A DNA stretch of 64,000 bases from Pseudoips prasinana. Lineage: Eukaryota > Arthropoda > Insecta > Lepidoptera > Nolidae. The position numbers were made by a program, and so were the translations under genes. Below the pieces are notes generated by a model. That model did no database searches, had not been told where the DNA came from, and worked only from the letters and a program-made list of their open reading frames with translations. Every line of letters begins with the position of its first letter. The first letter of the stretch is position 1. Below, one piece after another: positions 12,901 to 22,864 of this stretch. Location: assembly GCA_951640165.1 (NCBI GenBank), contig OX621250.1, positions 14,409,501 to 14,473,500 of the forward strand. The letters are read 5' to 3'.

Positions 12901-14957
12901 CCGACTTCACAAGGAGGCGGATACTCAAGTCAGTACTCACATGTCACTGTACTACTAGCTCCGTACCGCAGTGCAGTACGCACGCCGTGGTGCTGCGCCT
13001 GGACTGGCCGCGCCTGGAGCGCCGCGCGCGCGCCGCGCTCACCAGCGCGCTCGCCACGCTCACCGTGCTCACCGGCGCCGACTTCACAAGGAGGCGGATA
13101 CTCAAGTCAGTACTCACATGTCACTGTACTACTAGCTCCGTACCGCAGTGCAGTACGCACGCCGTGGTGCTGCGCCTGGACTGGCCGCGCCTGGAGCGCC
13201 GCGCGCGCGCCGCGCTCACCAGCGCGCTCGCCACGCTCACCGTGCTCACCGGCGCCGACTTCACAAGGAGGCGGATACTCAAGTCAGTACTCACATGTCA
13301 CTGTACTACTAGCTCCGTACCGCAGTGCAGTACGCACGCCGTGGTGCTGCGCCTGGACTGGCCGCGTCTGGAGCACCGCGCGCGCGCCGCGCCCACCAGC
13401 GCGCTCGCCACGCTCACCGTGCTCACCGGCGCCGACTTCACAAGTAGGCGGATACTCAAGTCAGTACTCACATGTCACTGTACTACTAGCTCCGTACCGC
13501 AGTGCAGTACGCACGCCGTGGTGCTGCGCCTGGACTGGCCGCGCCTGGAGCGCCGCGCGCGCGCCGCGCCCACCAGCGCGCTCGCCACGCTCACCGTGCT
13601 CACCGGCGCCGACTTCACAAGGAGGCGGATACTCAAGTCAGTACTCACATGTCACTGTACTACTAGCTCCGTACCGCAGTGCAGTACGCACGCCGTGGTG
13701 CTGCGCCTGGACTGGCCGCGCCTGGAGCGCCGCGCGCGCGCCGCGCCCACCAGCGCGCTCGCCACGCTCACCGTGCTCACCGGCGCCGACTTCACAAGGA
13801 GGCGGATACTCAAGTCAGTACTCACATGTCACTGTACTACTAGCTCCGTACCGCAGTGCAGTACGCACGCCGTGGTACTGCGCCTGGACTGGCCGCGCCT
13901 GGAGCGCCGCGCGCGCGCCGCGCCCACCAGCGCGCTCGCCACGCTCACCGTGCTCACCGGCGCCGACTTCACAAGGAGGCGGATACTCAAGTCAGTACTC
14001 ACATGTCACTGTACTACTAGCTCCGTACCGCAGTGCAGTACGCACGCCGTGGTGCTGCGCCTGGACTGGCCGCGCCTGGAGCGCCGCGCGCGCGCCGCGC
14101 CCACCAGCGCGCTCGCCACGCTCACCGTGCTCACCGGCGCCAAATTCACAAGGAGGCGGATACTCAAGTCAGTACTCACATGTCACTGTACTACTAGCTC
14201 CGTACCGCAGTGCAGTACGCACGCCGTGGTGCTGCGCCTGGACTGGCCGCGCCTGGAGCGCCGCGCGCGCGCCGCGCCCACCAGCGCGCTCGCCACGCTC
14301 ACCGTGCTCACCGGCGCCGACTTCACAAGGAGGCGGATACTCAAGTCAGTACTCACATGTCACTGTACTACTAGCTCCGTACCGCAGTGCAGTACGCACG
14401 CCGTGGTGCTGCGCCTGGACTGGCCGCGCCTGGAGCGCCGCGCGCGCGCCGCGCCCACCAGCGCGCTCGCCACGCTCACCGTGCTCACCGGCGCCGACTT
14501 CACAAGGAGGCGGATACTCAAGTCAGTACTCACATGTCACTGTACTACTAGCTCCGTACCGCAGTGCAGTACGCACGCCGTGGTGCTGCGCCTGGACTGG
14601 CCGCGCCTGGAGCGCCGCGCGCGCGCCGCGCTCACCAGCGCGCTCGCCACGCTCACCGTGCTCACCGGCGCCGACTTCACAAGGAGGCGGATACTCAAGT
14701 CAGTACTCACATGTCACTGTACTACTAGCTCCGTACCGCAGTGCAGTACGCACGCCGTGGTGCTGCGCCTGGACTGGCCGCGCCTGGAGCGCCGCGCGCG
14801 CGCCGCGCCCACCAGCGCGCTCGCCACGCTCACCGTGCTCACCGGCGCCGATTTCACAAGGAGGCGGATACTCGAGTCGGTACTCACACGTTACTCTACT
14901 ACTAGCTCCGTACCGCAGTGCAGTACGCACGCCGTGGTGCTGCGCCTGGACTGGCCG
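3780..14957 (+). repeat. 177-bp tandem array, 63 full copies: exon plus miniature intron
   Basis: The unit beginning GCCGTGGTGCTGCGCC starts at 3780, recurs every 177 bp without indels, and starts for the last time at 14931 (63 x 177 = 11151), where a 27-bp partial copy ends at GGCCG before AT-rich DNA. Each unit holds the 3' part of exon A, its donor (AA|GTCAGT), about 43-48 bp of intron, an acceptor (CCGCAG or TGCAG) and a short exon start. With the second acceptor the repeated exon would be 129 nt (43 codons), in frame with the next copy. Units are nearly identical; point variants mark copies 7, 19 and 42 (CACTGT to CAATGT), 26, 33 and 45 (CCGCAG to CTGCAG), and 40-42, 52-54 and 62 (CCCACC to CTCACC). 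The end copies, above all copy 63, are the most diverged. Copy 35 has lost its donor GT (9920 G to T). Confidence 0.97.
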
Positions 14958-15680
14958 TATATATTTACAAATAAAATATGTATAAGTACTTTTAGTTTGT
15001 TCATGCACTAGCTTTGCTTTGTTTGAGCTGACGAGCTTATATGACGCTGTGTGATATTTATAACATTGTGCTAATGGGAAACTACAATGAACTTAAAATG
15101 TATACTAAATCATGTATAGTGCGAGTAAGCAAGGATTTTAATACCAAGAGCGAGGTGGTACGCAGGCAGCTGAACCGTACTTTTTTCCAATAATTTTTAA
15201 CATATTATTATGTCTTCAGTTACTCTGATTAAGAGTAATATCGGAAGCATTGTATGTGTGTATCACCCGCTGTCCGTGAAAACCTGTAATTGGCTTTGAT
15301 TTTTATCGCAGTAATATTTTGTTGTGTATAGCTGTTGCTTTTCCAAAAAATAAATAAAAATGCTTCGGAAAAAGTTTTCCCATAAAATTCAACTGGAGTC
15401 ACCGTAAAATTTAACCGGAGTCCTGTAACTCCGGTTAAATTTCACGGTGACACTTTTCCGAACCGATTTTTTTGTAAACATTTTTAGTTCATTGTATTTT
15501 CCAATAGACACAATGTACAGGAAAAAGTTTTAACTTTCACCGAGTTAATAAACTATACCAACTTAGCGATGACAAGCAATTTTACGAAATAATTTGACAT
15601 AATTTACAAAATAATTTAGTCTGTCCAGCCGGCCACCGGTTTTTAAAATTATAACATTTTCTGATTTATTTCTGGACCAG
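14958..15680 (+). other. Intron between array and exon B
   Basis: This AT-rich stretch has no convincing coding frame. It starts abruptly after the partial last repeat, at TATATATTTACAAATAAA. It holds an inverted repeat at 15398-15451 (separate entry) and ends with a pyrimidine-rich acceptor, TTTATTTCTGGACCAG. Nothing else is recognisable. Confidence 0.6.
15398..15451. repeat. 24-bp inverted repeat (hairpin)
   Basis: The left arm at 15398-15421 (GTCACCGTAAAATTTAACCG...) and the right arm at 15428-15451 are reverse complements with one mismatch, separated by the six bases CCTGTA. Outer words TTCGGAAAAAG (15364) and CTTTTCCGAA (about 15453) extend the symmetry imperfectly. It could be a small MITE or foldback remnant inside the intron. 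Confidence 0.85.
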
Positions 15681-15813
15681 GATCGTGAGGGACGAATGTA
15701 ATGGGGAGCTGGACACTTCACTGCTTCCAGACCACCTCAAAGTCTTGGCTGAAAGATTTGAAGGAGAGGATGCCACAATGGATGAACTGATAGAAGATTT
15801 TAAAGAAACTAAG
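15681..15813 (+). CDS. Host gene, internal exon B
   Basis: The exon is flanked by CTGGACCAG|G and AAG|GTATGA. The first base completes the Lys codon begun by exon A; the remaining 132 nt encode 44 residues starting Ile-Val-Arg-Asp-Glu-Cys and ending Phe-Lys-Glu-Thr-Lys, in phase 0. The peptide is acidic and looks helical, with a Leu-Leu-Pro-Asp-His-Leu-Lys-Val-Leu segment and a Glu/Asp-rich end. It has typical insect codon use, unlike the GC-rich array. It occurs once in the window: the downstream tandem duplications begin just after it, at 15856. I do not recognise the family. Confidence 0.72.
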
Positions 15814-16175
15814 GTATGATATATTGCCAAGCGTTTTCTGTCAAAAACATCCTCCACTATTATTGCTTCACATAAATGTTATCGTGAAATTTCTTTTATG
15901 CCGTGTAAGGTACAAAAAATTCAGAACAAGTACAAAATAGAACGAAATGGGTGCTAAATATACGTGGGAGAATCTTTCAATTACAGGAGTTGGTCCCGCC
16001 ATCATGACTTTTATAATTTATTGCCATAATTTCTAGAGCATGCATACTTTTACTTATCGCCTCGTATTGGAGCGTTTTAGTCGATCTGGATGAAGTTATT
16101 AGGAGTTACCTAAAACAAGTCGAGGCTATTAGTGATTCTCATGATACTATACACATTCCGATACATCGTACTTGC

Positions 16176-16319
16176 CGGCCTCGTTGGTCTAGCGGTAGCG
16201 TGTTCACCCGCAAAGAACAAGGTCCTGGGTTCAAATCCCGGGTCGGGCCAAAAGGGATTTTGAAACTTCAGTAAAAAGAAAAAAATCTCAGAATCAGAGG
16301 ACATAATTATTATTATTAC
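16176..16319 (+). mobile_element. SINE1, tRNA-derived, internally deleted (unit 1)
   Basis: The tRNA-like head runs from GGCCTCG at 16177 to GGGCCA at 16250, with A box TGGTCTAGCGG at 16185-16195 and B box GGTTCAAATCC at 16228-16238. The body is cut short compared with the copies at 24806 and 29511: it jumps from TCAGAATCAG to GAGGACATAATTATTATT. The ATT-repeat tail is typical of lepidopteran SINEs. I treat it as a SINE, not a tRNA gene, because the same head plus body recurs three times. Confidence 0.85.
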
Positions 16320-16446
16320 TCGCCGGCCAAGAGTACAACCGCTAACGTGTGTGTTGCGACGACGATCGCCCTCCATGACCCTTACTGTGCATTCTTGTCT
16401 ATGAAATGCCCCCTCTAATCTTCAAACAGACGTGCTCGTCATTTGA

Positions 16447-16502
16447 TTTTTTCTTTAATTGAAGAAGAGCGATTTGCGCTCTACTTCAATTAAAGGAAAA
16501 AA
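16447..16502. repeat. Unit-1-specific hairpin
   Basis: The arms 16447-16471 and 16477-16502 (core CTTTAATTGAAG against CTTCAATTAAAG, then AGAGCG against CGCTCT) pair with one mismatch and one single-base gap around the loop ATTTG. Units 2 and 3 have only one side of this arrangement. Confidence 0.8.
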
Positions 16503-16723
16503 CTCATATTAAATGTTCCTGCAAAATAATAGGCTCCCCTCTGGTGCTGCCCCCCTTGGGTCTCGATACGCCCATTGTTGCGTGTCCGCGGCCAAGGTGT
16601 TCATACGACATGATATGACGTCATCATATACGGGCAAATCCTAGTGTTTTTTCCCACCATACTTCTGCTCGAAGCGAGCTCTAACCTCCGTCGGCAGCTT
16701 CTACAAAGTTATATTTGAGCGAG

Positions 16724-16980
16724 CCTGTTGGCGTGGTGGGTAGATACGCTGCCTTTCACGCCGCAGGTCGGGGTTCGATTCCCACCCGGGACAAATATTT
16801 GTGTGCATGAACATGTCGTTTGTCCTGAGTCTGGGTGTAAATTATCTATATAAGTATGTATTTATAAAAGAGTATATGTAAAACTAGTATATCAGTTATC
16901 TGATTTCCATAGTACAAGCTCTGCTTAGTTTGGGATCAGATGGCCGTGTGTGAATAATGTCCCAGGATATTATTATTTTT
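16724..16980 (+). mobile_element. SINE2, tRNA-derived (unit 1)
   Basis: The head starts CCTGTTGGCGTGGTGGGTAG and carries a B box GGTTCGATTCC at 16772-16782. The body contains GGGACAAATATTTGTGTGCA, and the 3' end is TGGGATCAGATGGCCGTGTG and GTCCCAGGATATTATTATT. Close copies lie at 27610 and 30207, with a 3' fragment at 63077. Flanking DNA is shared by all units, so it inserted before the segmental duplication. Confidence 0.88.
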
Positions 16981-17211
16981 ATATGCACCAACATATAACA
17001 CCCACTGCTGTACTTGCAAACGAAAGGAAAATAAATGAACATCTAATAATTTCAAAGGAATGCCCAGTTGAAACAAATATATCTGCACACGATAACTACA
17101 TAAATTCAAAAAATTATCGATAATTTCATATTTACCTAATTCCTTATAATAAGTAAGGACCTTATTGGGGTATTGTTCTAAGTTTTAACATTTTAATGTT
17201 TAATGTTCCAG

Positions 17212-17346
17212 AGTTCCTTAAACGAACTAATGGGAGGTCTGCAAGAGTTAACAGCCCAAATAGACTTGCCTCAAGACTTCGCAGAAGAACATACCATCCT
17301 CATAACTGACGACACCGTCGTGGAACACCATACCCTTTGCGATTAG
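17212..17346 (+). CDS. Host gene, terminal exon C (unit 1)
   Basis: The acceptor TTTAATGTTCCAG|A is followed by 44 codons and a TAG stop at 17344-17346. Phase 0 matches exon B. The peptide starts Ser-Ser-Leu-Asn-Glu-Leu-Met-Gly-Gly-Leu and ends His-His-Thr-Leu-Cys-Asp; it is acidic with a helical start. Near-identical open copies at 52649-52783 and 63357-63491 keep the acceptor and stop, and a 5'-deleted copy lies at 27998-28114. The family is unknown to me. That the exon frame is intact in three of four copies fits either recent duplication or constraint. Confidence 0.75.
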   Translation, partial: SSLNELMGGLQELTAQIDLPQDFAEEHTILITDDTVVEHHTLCD

Positions 17347-18470
17347 CGCGAGGTGTCTTCAGATATTTATTTAAGAAATTTAATATTACATCGGCTGGTT
17401 AGCTCGCGGCGAATTGGTTAGCCGTGAAATAAGCAAACCGAAGTATTCATCATATGTCTATTTCTTAAATATGATATCCATGTTTTCATTGGCCGAACAT
17501 TGTAGGGAGACTAATCTATCATTTTAGCTCTGATGATGCGTTGATATCAAGGACCCGTCTCTTATTTTGTATTTACATGATTAGGAATACTGTCGCCGCG
17601 AGATATCCAAATAAAAAAAATGTATTGTTATGCTATGTCAGTATTTTTAAATAGTTAAGATTTTATAAGAAATTATTTACTGATCAAGGTCTGAATCTCA
17701 AAATATAAAAATGTCGACATTGAAAAACTGTGATTTATGTTTTAGTCCGTCCTTCCAGACCACCGACATAATTAGTTCAGGTATAACCATAAAATAAATA
17801 AAAAACCAATTTAATTTATATCATTTATTATTTTCTTAACCATATTTATTATTCCGCCGGATCACGCGCCGGCACAGCTCCATCAGCGGCAACGGTTCAG
17901 CTGGACGGAATAGACGCCGATTTTATATAATATTTTACATTAAATTACGAGATGCAGGTGCTGGATGCTTCACTTGTACGCCTAATGTTGCAAAAACAAA
18001 TTAAAATATTTGACGTGGAACAACGAGATAAGAGCTTTAAACGCTGAACACTAACTATTTTTTGCTTTTCAATAAAGCGTTTTCTGGACGGATGTAATCC
18101 AGCGTACCAACAGAGGTGACCTTAGTTGTAGCCAACCACCTATACTGCAGATGTAATCCAAATTTGGATTTATCTTTAACGTCTTTGGATTACATCCGTG
18201 TAGCCGGCGAATTACATCCAACCAAAGAACGCTGTGGCAGGGAGCGGTATCGCACGTATGTGAGTGCAAATTTCCGTCCGCAAACCAGAGCCGCCAATGC
18301 GAAATTAATTATAATTTAATCGATATTTATAAGATTTTTCATCCCCATGGGATATTACGTCCGAAAGATATAAAAATGCACCTCAAAAGAAAACGGTTTG
18401 GGAAATAGATCAAAAAGTACAACGAGTTGGACCAAAATGCTAATGAATCAAATGTTACAAAATAGCTAAA
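17347..18470 (+). other. 3' flank / probable 3' UTR of unit 1
   Basis: No coding frame is visible. Possible poly(A) signals AATAAA occur at 17610-17615 and twice at 17793-17802, each in AT-rich sequence, so a 3' UTR of roughly 280-470 nt is plausible. Beyond about 17870 there is a moderately GC-rich patch (CCGCCGGATCACGC) and then the GATGTAATCC cluster. All of it is repeated in units 2 and 3, and its start in unit 4. Confidence 0.5.
18091..18218. repeat. Cluster of GATGTAATCC motifs in both orientations
   Basis: GATGTAATCC occurs at 18091-18100 and 18150-18159 and as its complement GGATTACATC at about 18188-18197. A one-mismatch copy, GAATTACATC, follows near 18209. The middle pair forms an imperfect inverted repeat around AAATTTGGATTTATC. 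The cluster is preserved in unit 2 (about 28857-28990) and unit 3 (about 53573-53700). TAATCC is the core bound by K50 homeodomains, but binding here is only a guess; it may be a MITE. Confidence 0.55.
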
Positions 18471-18603
18471 ACTATTATTGCTTCACATAAATGTTATCAT
18501 GAAATACATTTCTTTTATGCCGTGTAAGGTACAAAAGTTTCAGAACAGGTACACAATAGAACCAAATGGGTGCTAAATATCCCGTCATTATGATTTTTAT
18601 AAT
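18471..18603 (+). repeat. Unit 2 of the segmental duplication, left piece
   Basis: Homology to units 1, 3 and 4 runs from ACTATTATTGCTTCAC to TTTTTATAAT, where the LINE begins. It resumes at 24665 with TTATTTCCTTAATTTATAG. Confidence 0.88.
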
Positions 18604-18682
18604 AATAATAATCATTTATTTTCTCCACACTTTCATAACTTATGTCTAACAACTTAATGTACATTATCTTTAATTAGTAGGG

Positions 18683-20909
18683 AGCTCGGCTGCCCAAATT
18701 CAAAACTTAGTAACAGGTGATTTGAAAAAAAAAACGGTTTTTGGCATTTTTCGGTTACTAGACAGTATCAAAATGATGTGGACCTTAAAACACCCAGTTT
18801 CATACGTAACTTTAAAAAAATAATTTAGCAAGTCTAAGCAATTTGGCATGATTACGAAAATATCCTTGAAGTACAAATTTGAAACTTAGTATGTCAAAAT
18901 ACAAATTTAAAACCCTAGCAACTCAAGCGACTTACTAAGTTATGAATTTGAAATACCAACTTGCTATGTTTTGAATTTGGCGCCGATTGTAAAATAGATG
19001 AAATTTCGTTTAGTAAGTCCAGTGTCACCAGCGCACGAGTGTTTCGCTCCGTGTTAAAAAATAATAAAATGAGTTACAAGCAATTTTATCGGTCCAGGCG
19101 TATGATGCGCGCTTTGCAGAACGTAAACGAGTGCAGGTAAGAAATAACTTATTCATTATAGTTACGAAAATGTAAAAGAAACGTGACATAACCTCAAAAT
19201 ATAACTGTCGCTGTATACTGACTTCATATCGAAGAATCCTGATGTTAAATGTTCCATTGAAACCTACAGAAATACTATGAAATCAATGAAAGTTTCCTTA
19301 AAATATCCCAAAGGAGACCAATGTGTTGATTGTGGAGTATTCGTGGAAAAGATTAAAAATGGAAGTGAGGTACCAGCTGTGGAAAATTTACAGAATGATT
19401 TCGCTCAACACAAGGTTAAAGCTGAAAAAGCTATAAAAAATTACAAAGAAGATGCGAAGAAAGGCAACGATACTATGGAACACTATTTTTCTATGGATCT
19501 TCAGAAAGTGACATTATTGCCAGATATGCCAAAAATTAAGGATTCATTTTTTTTAGCCGTCTAGTGTCTTTCAATTTAACATTTGCACCACTATGTAAAG
19601 ATGCAAAGACAAACAGCAAGTGTGTTGTGTGGCATGAAGCAATGATGGGTCGAGATGCTAATAATATAATAGATGCATTGATGGCTTTTCTTATTTCGGA
19701 AAGAGATGTGAAAAAATTAACACTGTGATGTGACAATTGCACTGGACAAAATAAAAATTGGTTTTTATTTACAGCGCTGGTAATGGTTGTTAATTCTGAG
19801 TGCATTAATATTGATACTATCACTCTGAGATTTCTTACTAAAGGCCATACCCATATGTCTGCTGACGGCGTACACGGCAATATAGAAAAAGAGATGAGGC
19901 GTCGAGATGGAGTTTATGATTACGAGGACTACAAATCTATTATAGCGAATTGTAGAAAGAATATAGACGTTATTGAAGTGCAAAAATCATACCAATGGGT
20001 GAAAAAAAAACGAGTTCCACGACGTAACACAAATGACGATTCAGCTCTCAGCACATTTTTGCTAAACCCAGTGGTTGAAGCTAAGTTCGTCATAGGATCA
20101 CGAAATCTGTTCTATAAAACAGATTTTGATGAGTCTTACCAAGAACTGAACTTCTTGATGCAGAAATTTAATGTCAACACTATTCCTCCACTTTCAAATA
20201 CTATCCCCCGAGGAGTGAAATCATCGAAGAAAGATGGTATTGTTTCAAAATTGGTCCCCCTTATGCCATTGAACAGAAGAGAGTTTTGACTGAATCTACC
20301 CACGAGTGATAACTCCATTGATTTGCAAACTGATGGTCAAATCGTTACCAATAACAACGAATAGTTCATTATCAATAAGAACGATTTTAGCTTAAGTTAA
20401 TTTTTTTTAGTTTTGGTAAACTGTTGAAAGTGTGAGTCATGTTTAAATTTAAGAGTCCTTTGAAGTACGTTAATAAATATCTTTTTATAAGTCAACAGGA
20501 TTTTTATTCAAAACCTGCATTCATAGGTACTTTAGGATATTTTTTTAATCTTATAAACACTAAAATGTATAATGAATTTGTTTAGTCTTCACGTTTACCA
20601 TAGAAAATCAAATTGATAACCTAGTAAGCAGACTTACTAAGTTTTGATATTGTTTTTACATTCATATTTGGGTAAATTCACAAATAAAAATAAAGTATGA
20701 GCGATTCAAGTGTAACTATACTCTAAAATTATTGCAAGTATAACAAACTAAAATGTCAACAATATAGCACAACTTTTCGCCAAACATCCAAATCGCTATC
20801 TCTTCTGGTTTCTTCGGGCGAACGAATCAATGTAGCCGATCAGTTTTTTGGCTCTCCTGACATTTTTGTTGGAACGAGTTACTATGTTTTGATTTTAAGC
20901 AGCCGAGCT
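18683..20909 (+). mobile_element. TIR DNA transposon with a D-N-C-x-G-Q-N transposase
   Basis: The left end AGCTCGGCTGCCCAAATTC (18683) and the right end, ending GCAGCCGAGCT at 20909, are inverted repeats of about 33 bp (AGCTCGGCTGC, then AAATTCAAAAC and TAGTAAC, with a few mismatches). Flanks are TAGGG and GGTGTCC; AGCT, being its own complement, could be part of the TIR or a 4-bp target duplication. The element sits in the 3' UTR of the LINE. It encodes the transposase remnant listed separately and looks like an internally deleted copy. Superfamily not assigned with confidence. Confidence 0.85.
19069..20289 (+). pseudogene. DDE-type transposase remnant (D-N-C-T-G-Q-N motif)
   Basis: A short first exon from ATG at 19069 to about 19136 ends in a GTAAGA donor. 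A frame around 19215-19564 carries K-G-D-Q-C-V-D-C-G, a paired-cysteine motif matching K-K-D-Q-C-D-V-C in the transposase at 49024. After a frameshift near 19560, the catalytic-type motif C-D-N-C-T-G-Q-N-K-N-W appears at about 19729-19761, with a TGA just before it, followed by K-G-H-T-H-M-S-A-D-G-V-H and an open tail to 20289. The N-terminal half between exon 1 and the cysteine motif appears deleted. Sola-like or another CGGQN-type family is possible; I cannot settle it. Confidence 0.75.
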
Positions 20910-21173
20910 GGTGTCCGAAGTAGGCGTAAACCTGTATTACGGATCACCAGGTCCTTCCCCGCAGTAAAATCACAACACATTCTACATTTTTATAAAATAT
21001 TAAAGTAAAAGGAATATGAACCTTTTATTTGGCAACGTAAAGGATAAGAAAAAAAATATAATTTAAAGCTAAGAATAAACATTTTAATACAATTTGTGTC
21101 ATGTCGGATAATTTGTATGTGTGTGAATGAGGGTGTGTATGTGTACGTGTGTGTGATGATTACTTACCTTAAG
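20910..21173 (-). other. LINE 3' UTR
   Basis: Non-coding tail of the minus-strand LINE to the right of the inserted transposon. It has AT-rich stretches and a TG-rich simple run near 21115-21155. The phrase AAACCTGTATTAC (20929) recurs at 59140 in the 3' UTR of the related LINE, which supports the family link. Confidence 0.6.
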
Positions 21174-22864
21174 TTACTATCAGCCTTTCAGTTTGGAGAT
21201 AGTCCATTTCATGCAGCCATTCTTTGACAGCATGTTTGCATTTCTTTTTAGTGAGTGGATAAATTGACAAAATTCTGTTTAATTTGTTATATAAATTGCT
21301 ACATTGGAAGCAAAAAAAGCGCTGAGCAAAACTGGTTTTATACATAGTTTTCGGGCAGACTATCGTTTCTGCGTTTTTGGGTCACAACTTCTGACTCGTA
21401 TTTTGTTTCGGAATGTTTTTTTATAATAATATGAAGAATAAAAAGCTGGCGGACTGTTAATACCCCGCATATTTTGTAGAGATCAGAAGTAGGATGCAGA
21501 AATGGTAAGAAATGGCTTACTTTTAAGATTGCTCTTTGTGCTCTCTCAACTTTAAGAAGATGGGTTTTTGTAGCTCCACCCCATGAGGTGATACAATATG
21601 TAATAAGTGATTGGCATTATGTTATGTAAACAGTTTTTATGAGTTCTTTACTGGCCACATGTCGCAACTTTTTAAAGACAGCTATTAGTTTGCGGATCCT
21701 TGACGCTAACATGTCAATATGTGTCTGAAAGTTTAACATTATCAATCATAATGCCTAAATATTTAATGTGAGTTGTTTTTTGAAGCCTCGGACATGAACA
21801 GTTATAGTCGTTATTGTTATGGCATGAATGAGATATTAGGGACTTTGAGGAGTTGTCAGTGTCTTCGTTGGTCAGGCAAAAGGCAATATATTTGGTTTTT
21901 TCTAGATTTAAAGTCAACATATTGTTCTGCAACCATTTCGTTGCTATGTTGTAACCTTTTTGTGCATTTATGAAGGCTTTATCCCATGAGTCACCACTGA
22001 AGATCAGTGCTGTGTCATCGGCAAATGTTATTGTTTTAGATTTAACAAGTTCTAATTCGCATAGGTCGTTAATGTAAATGAGGAATAATGTTGGGCCCAA
22101 TATGCTGCGCTGTTGAACTCCGAAATAAACAGATTCATCCTTACTGGTAAAATTTTCAATCATCACCCGCTGCGTTCGATTACTTAAATAACTTTCAAAA
22201 AGTTTTAATTGTAGGTCTCTGATGCCAAGACGTTCAAGCTTTTTTATCAAGATGGGAACAGAGACCCTGTCAAATGCTTTGGTTAGATCCAAAAATATAG
22301 CTATTGTTTTCTTTTTTTATCCATGTTTTGCACAACATAGTGAGTTAATTCATGCTCAGCATCTGCTGTTGATCTTTTTGCTCTAAAACCATACTGTGCC
22401 TGTGATAGAAGGTTATTGTCCTCTAAATATTTAACTAACCTGTTGTTTATCAATTTCTCCAGAGTTTTGGAAATAGTAGGAAGGATAGATATAGGTCTAT
22501 AATTATTAACACGGCCTCTGTCCCCACTCTTATGAACCGGGACAATTTTTGACTTTTTAAAACATGTTGGGAACACTCCAGTTTCTAGTGATAGGTTGCA
22601 AATATGAGTTATAGGTGGGGTTAGAATATCTATATTTATTTTGAGAGTCTCAGCCGAGAGCATATCCAGTCCAACTGCGCAATCACTTTTTAGATTGGAT
22701 ATTAGTGATCTTATTTCATTTTGATCCGTTGGTAAAAGCACAAATGAATGGGGATATGATTTGGATATATCAAGATGGTCACCATTATTATTTATGTTTT
22801 CCGCAAGCTTTTTCCCTATGTTGGCAAAGAAGTGGTTAACATTATTAATTGCTTGGATCGGCAT
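21174..22864 (-). pseudogene. LINE ORF2 reverse transcriptase, frameshifted, endonuclease lost
   Basis: Frame 22864-22301 carries the RT fingers (D-C-A-V-G-L-D, V-P-V-H-K-S-G-D, N-Y-R-P-I-S-I-L-P and Q-Y-G-F-R). After a frameshift at about 22300, frame 22292-21714 carries D-L-T-K-A-F-D-R-V, a decayed G-V-Q-Q-R-S-I-L-G-P-T (normally G-V-P-Q-G-S) and the active site T-F-A-D-D-T-A. A third stretch to 21174, with further shifts and a stop, has the C-terminal S-W-G-G-A-T-K and V-E-R-A-Q-R-A-I-L-K-V blocks. The domain order matches the better-kept copy at 59412-61155. No endonuclease is found upstream. Confidence 0.85.

Larger units (their letters stand above)
15856..18470 (+). repeat. Tandem segmental duplication, unit 1 (intron, SINEs, terminal exon, 3' flank)
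   Basis: The words ACTATTATTGCTTCACATA at 15856 recur at 18471, 29239 and (shortened) 53947, each followed by the same order: a TTAGTCGATCTTGATGAAG block, SINE1, a GCGTGTCCGCGGCCAAGG block, SINE2, terminal exon, 3' flank with GATGTAATCC motifs. Unit 1 is uninterrupted and 2615 bp long, so it serves as the empty-site reference for insertions in the other units. Its SINE1 has a large internal deletion, and it has a unit-specific hairpin at 16447-16502. Confidence 0.9.

Noticed and set aside
3780..14957. CRISPR array or centromeric satellite
   Set aside because: There are no unique spacers between repeats, the unit is exon-derived and GC-rich, and the surroundings are eukaryotic. A satellite is not excluded as a process, but the exon content is the better description.
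3651..15011. An open frame of 3786 codons (and a second overlapping one of 3765) through the tandem array
   Set aside because: The frames stay open because the 177-bp unit is a multiple of 3 and lacks stops in two frames. The variants mix replacement and silent changes without bias, and splice sites recur in every unit. I therefore annotate a repeat and one founder exon, not a giant protein.
16176..16250. tRNA gene
   Set aside because: A and B boxes are present, but the same head is followed by a shared body and ATT tail at 24806 and 29511, and the acceptor stem has mismatches; this is a SINE. The same applies to the heads at 16724, 27610 and 30207.
18095..18193. Firm call of a Bicoid/Otx-type enhancer
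   Set aside because: Six-base cores are too short to support binding, and conservation between recent duplicates is not evidence of function.
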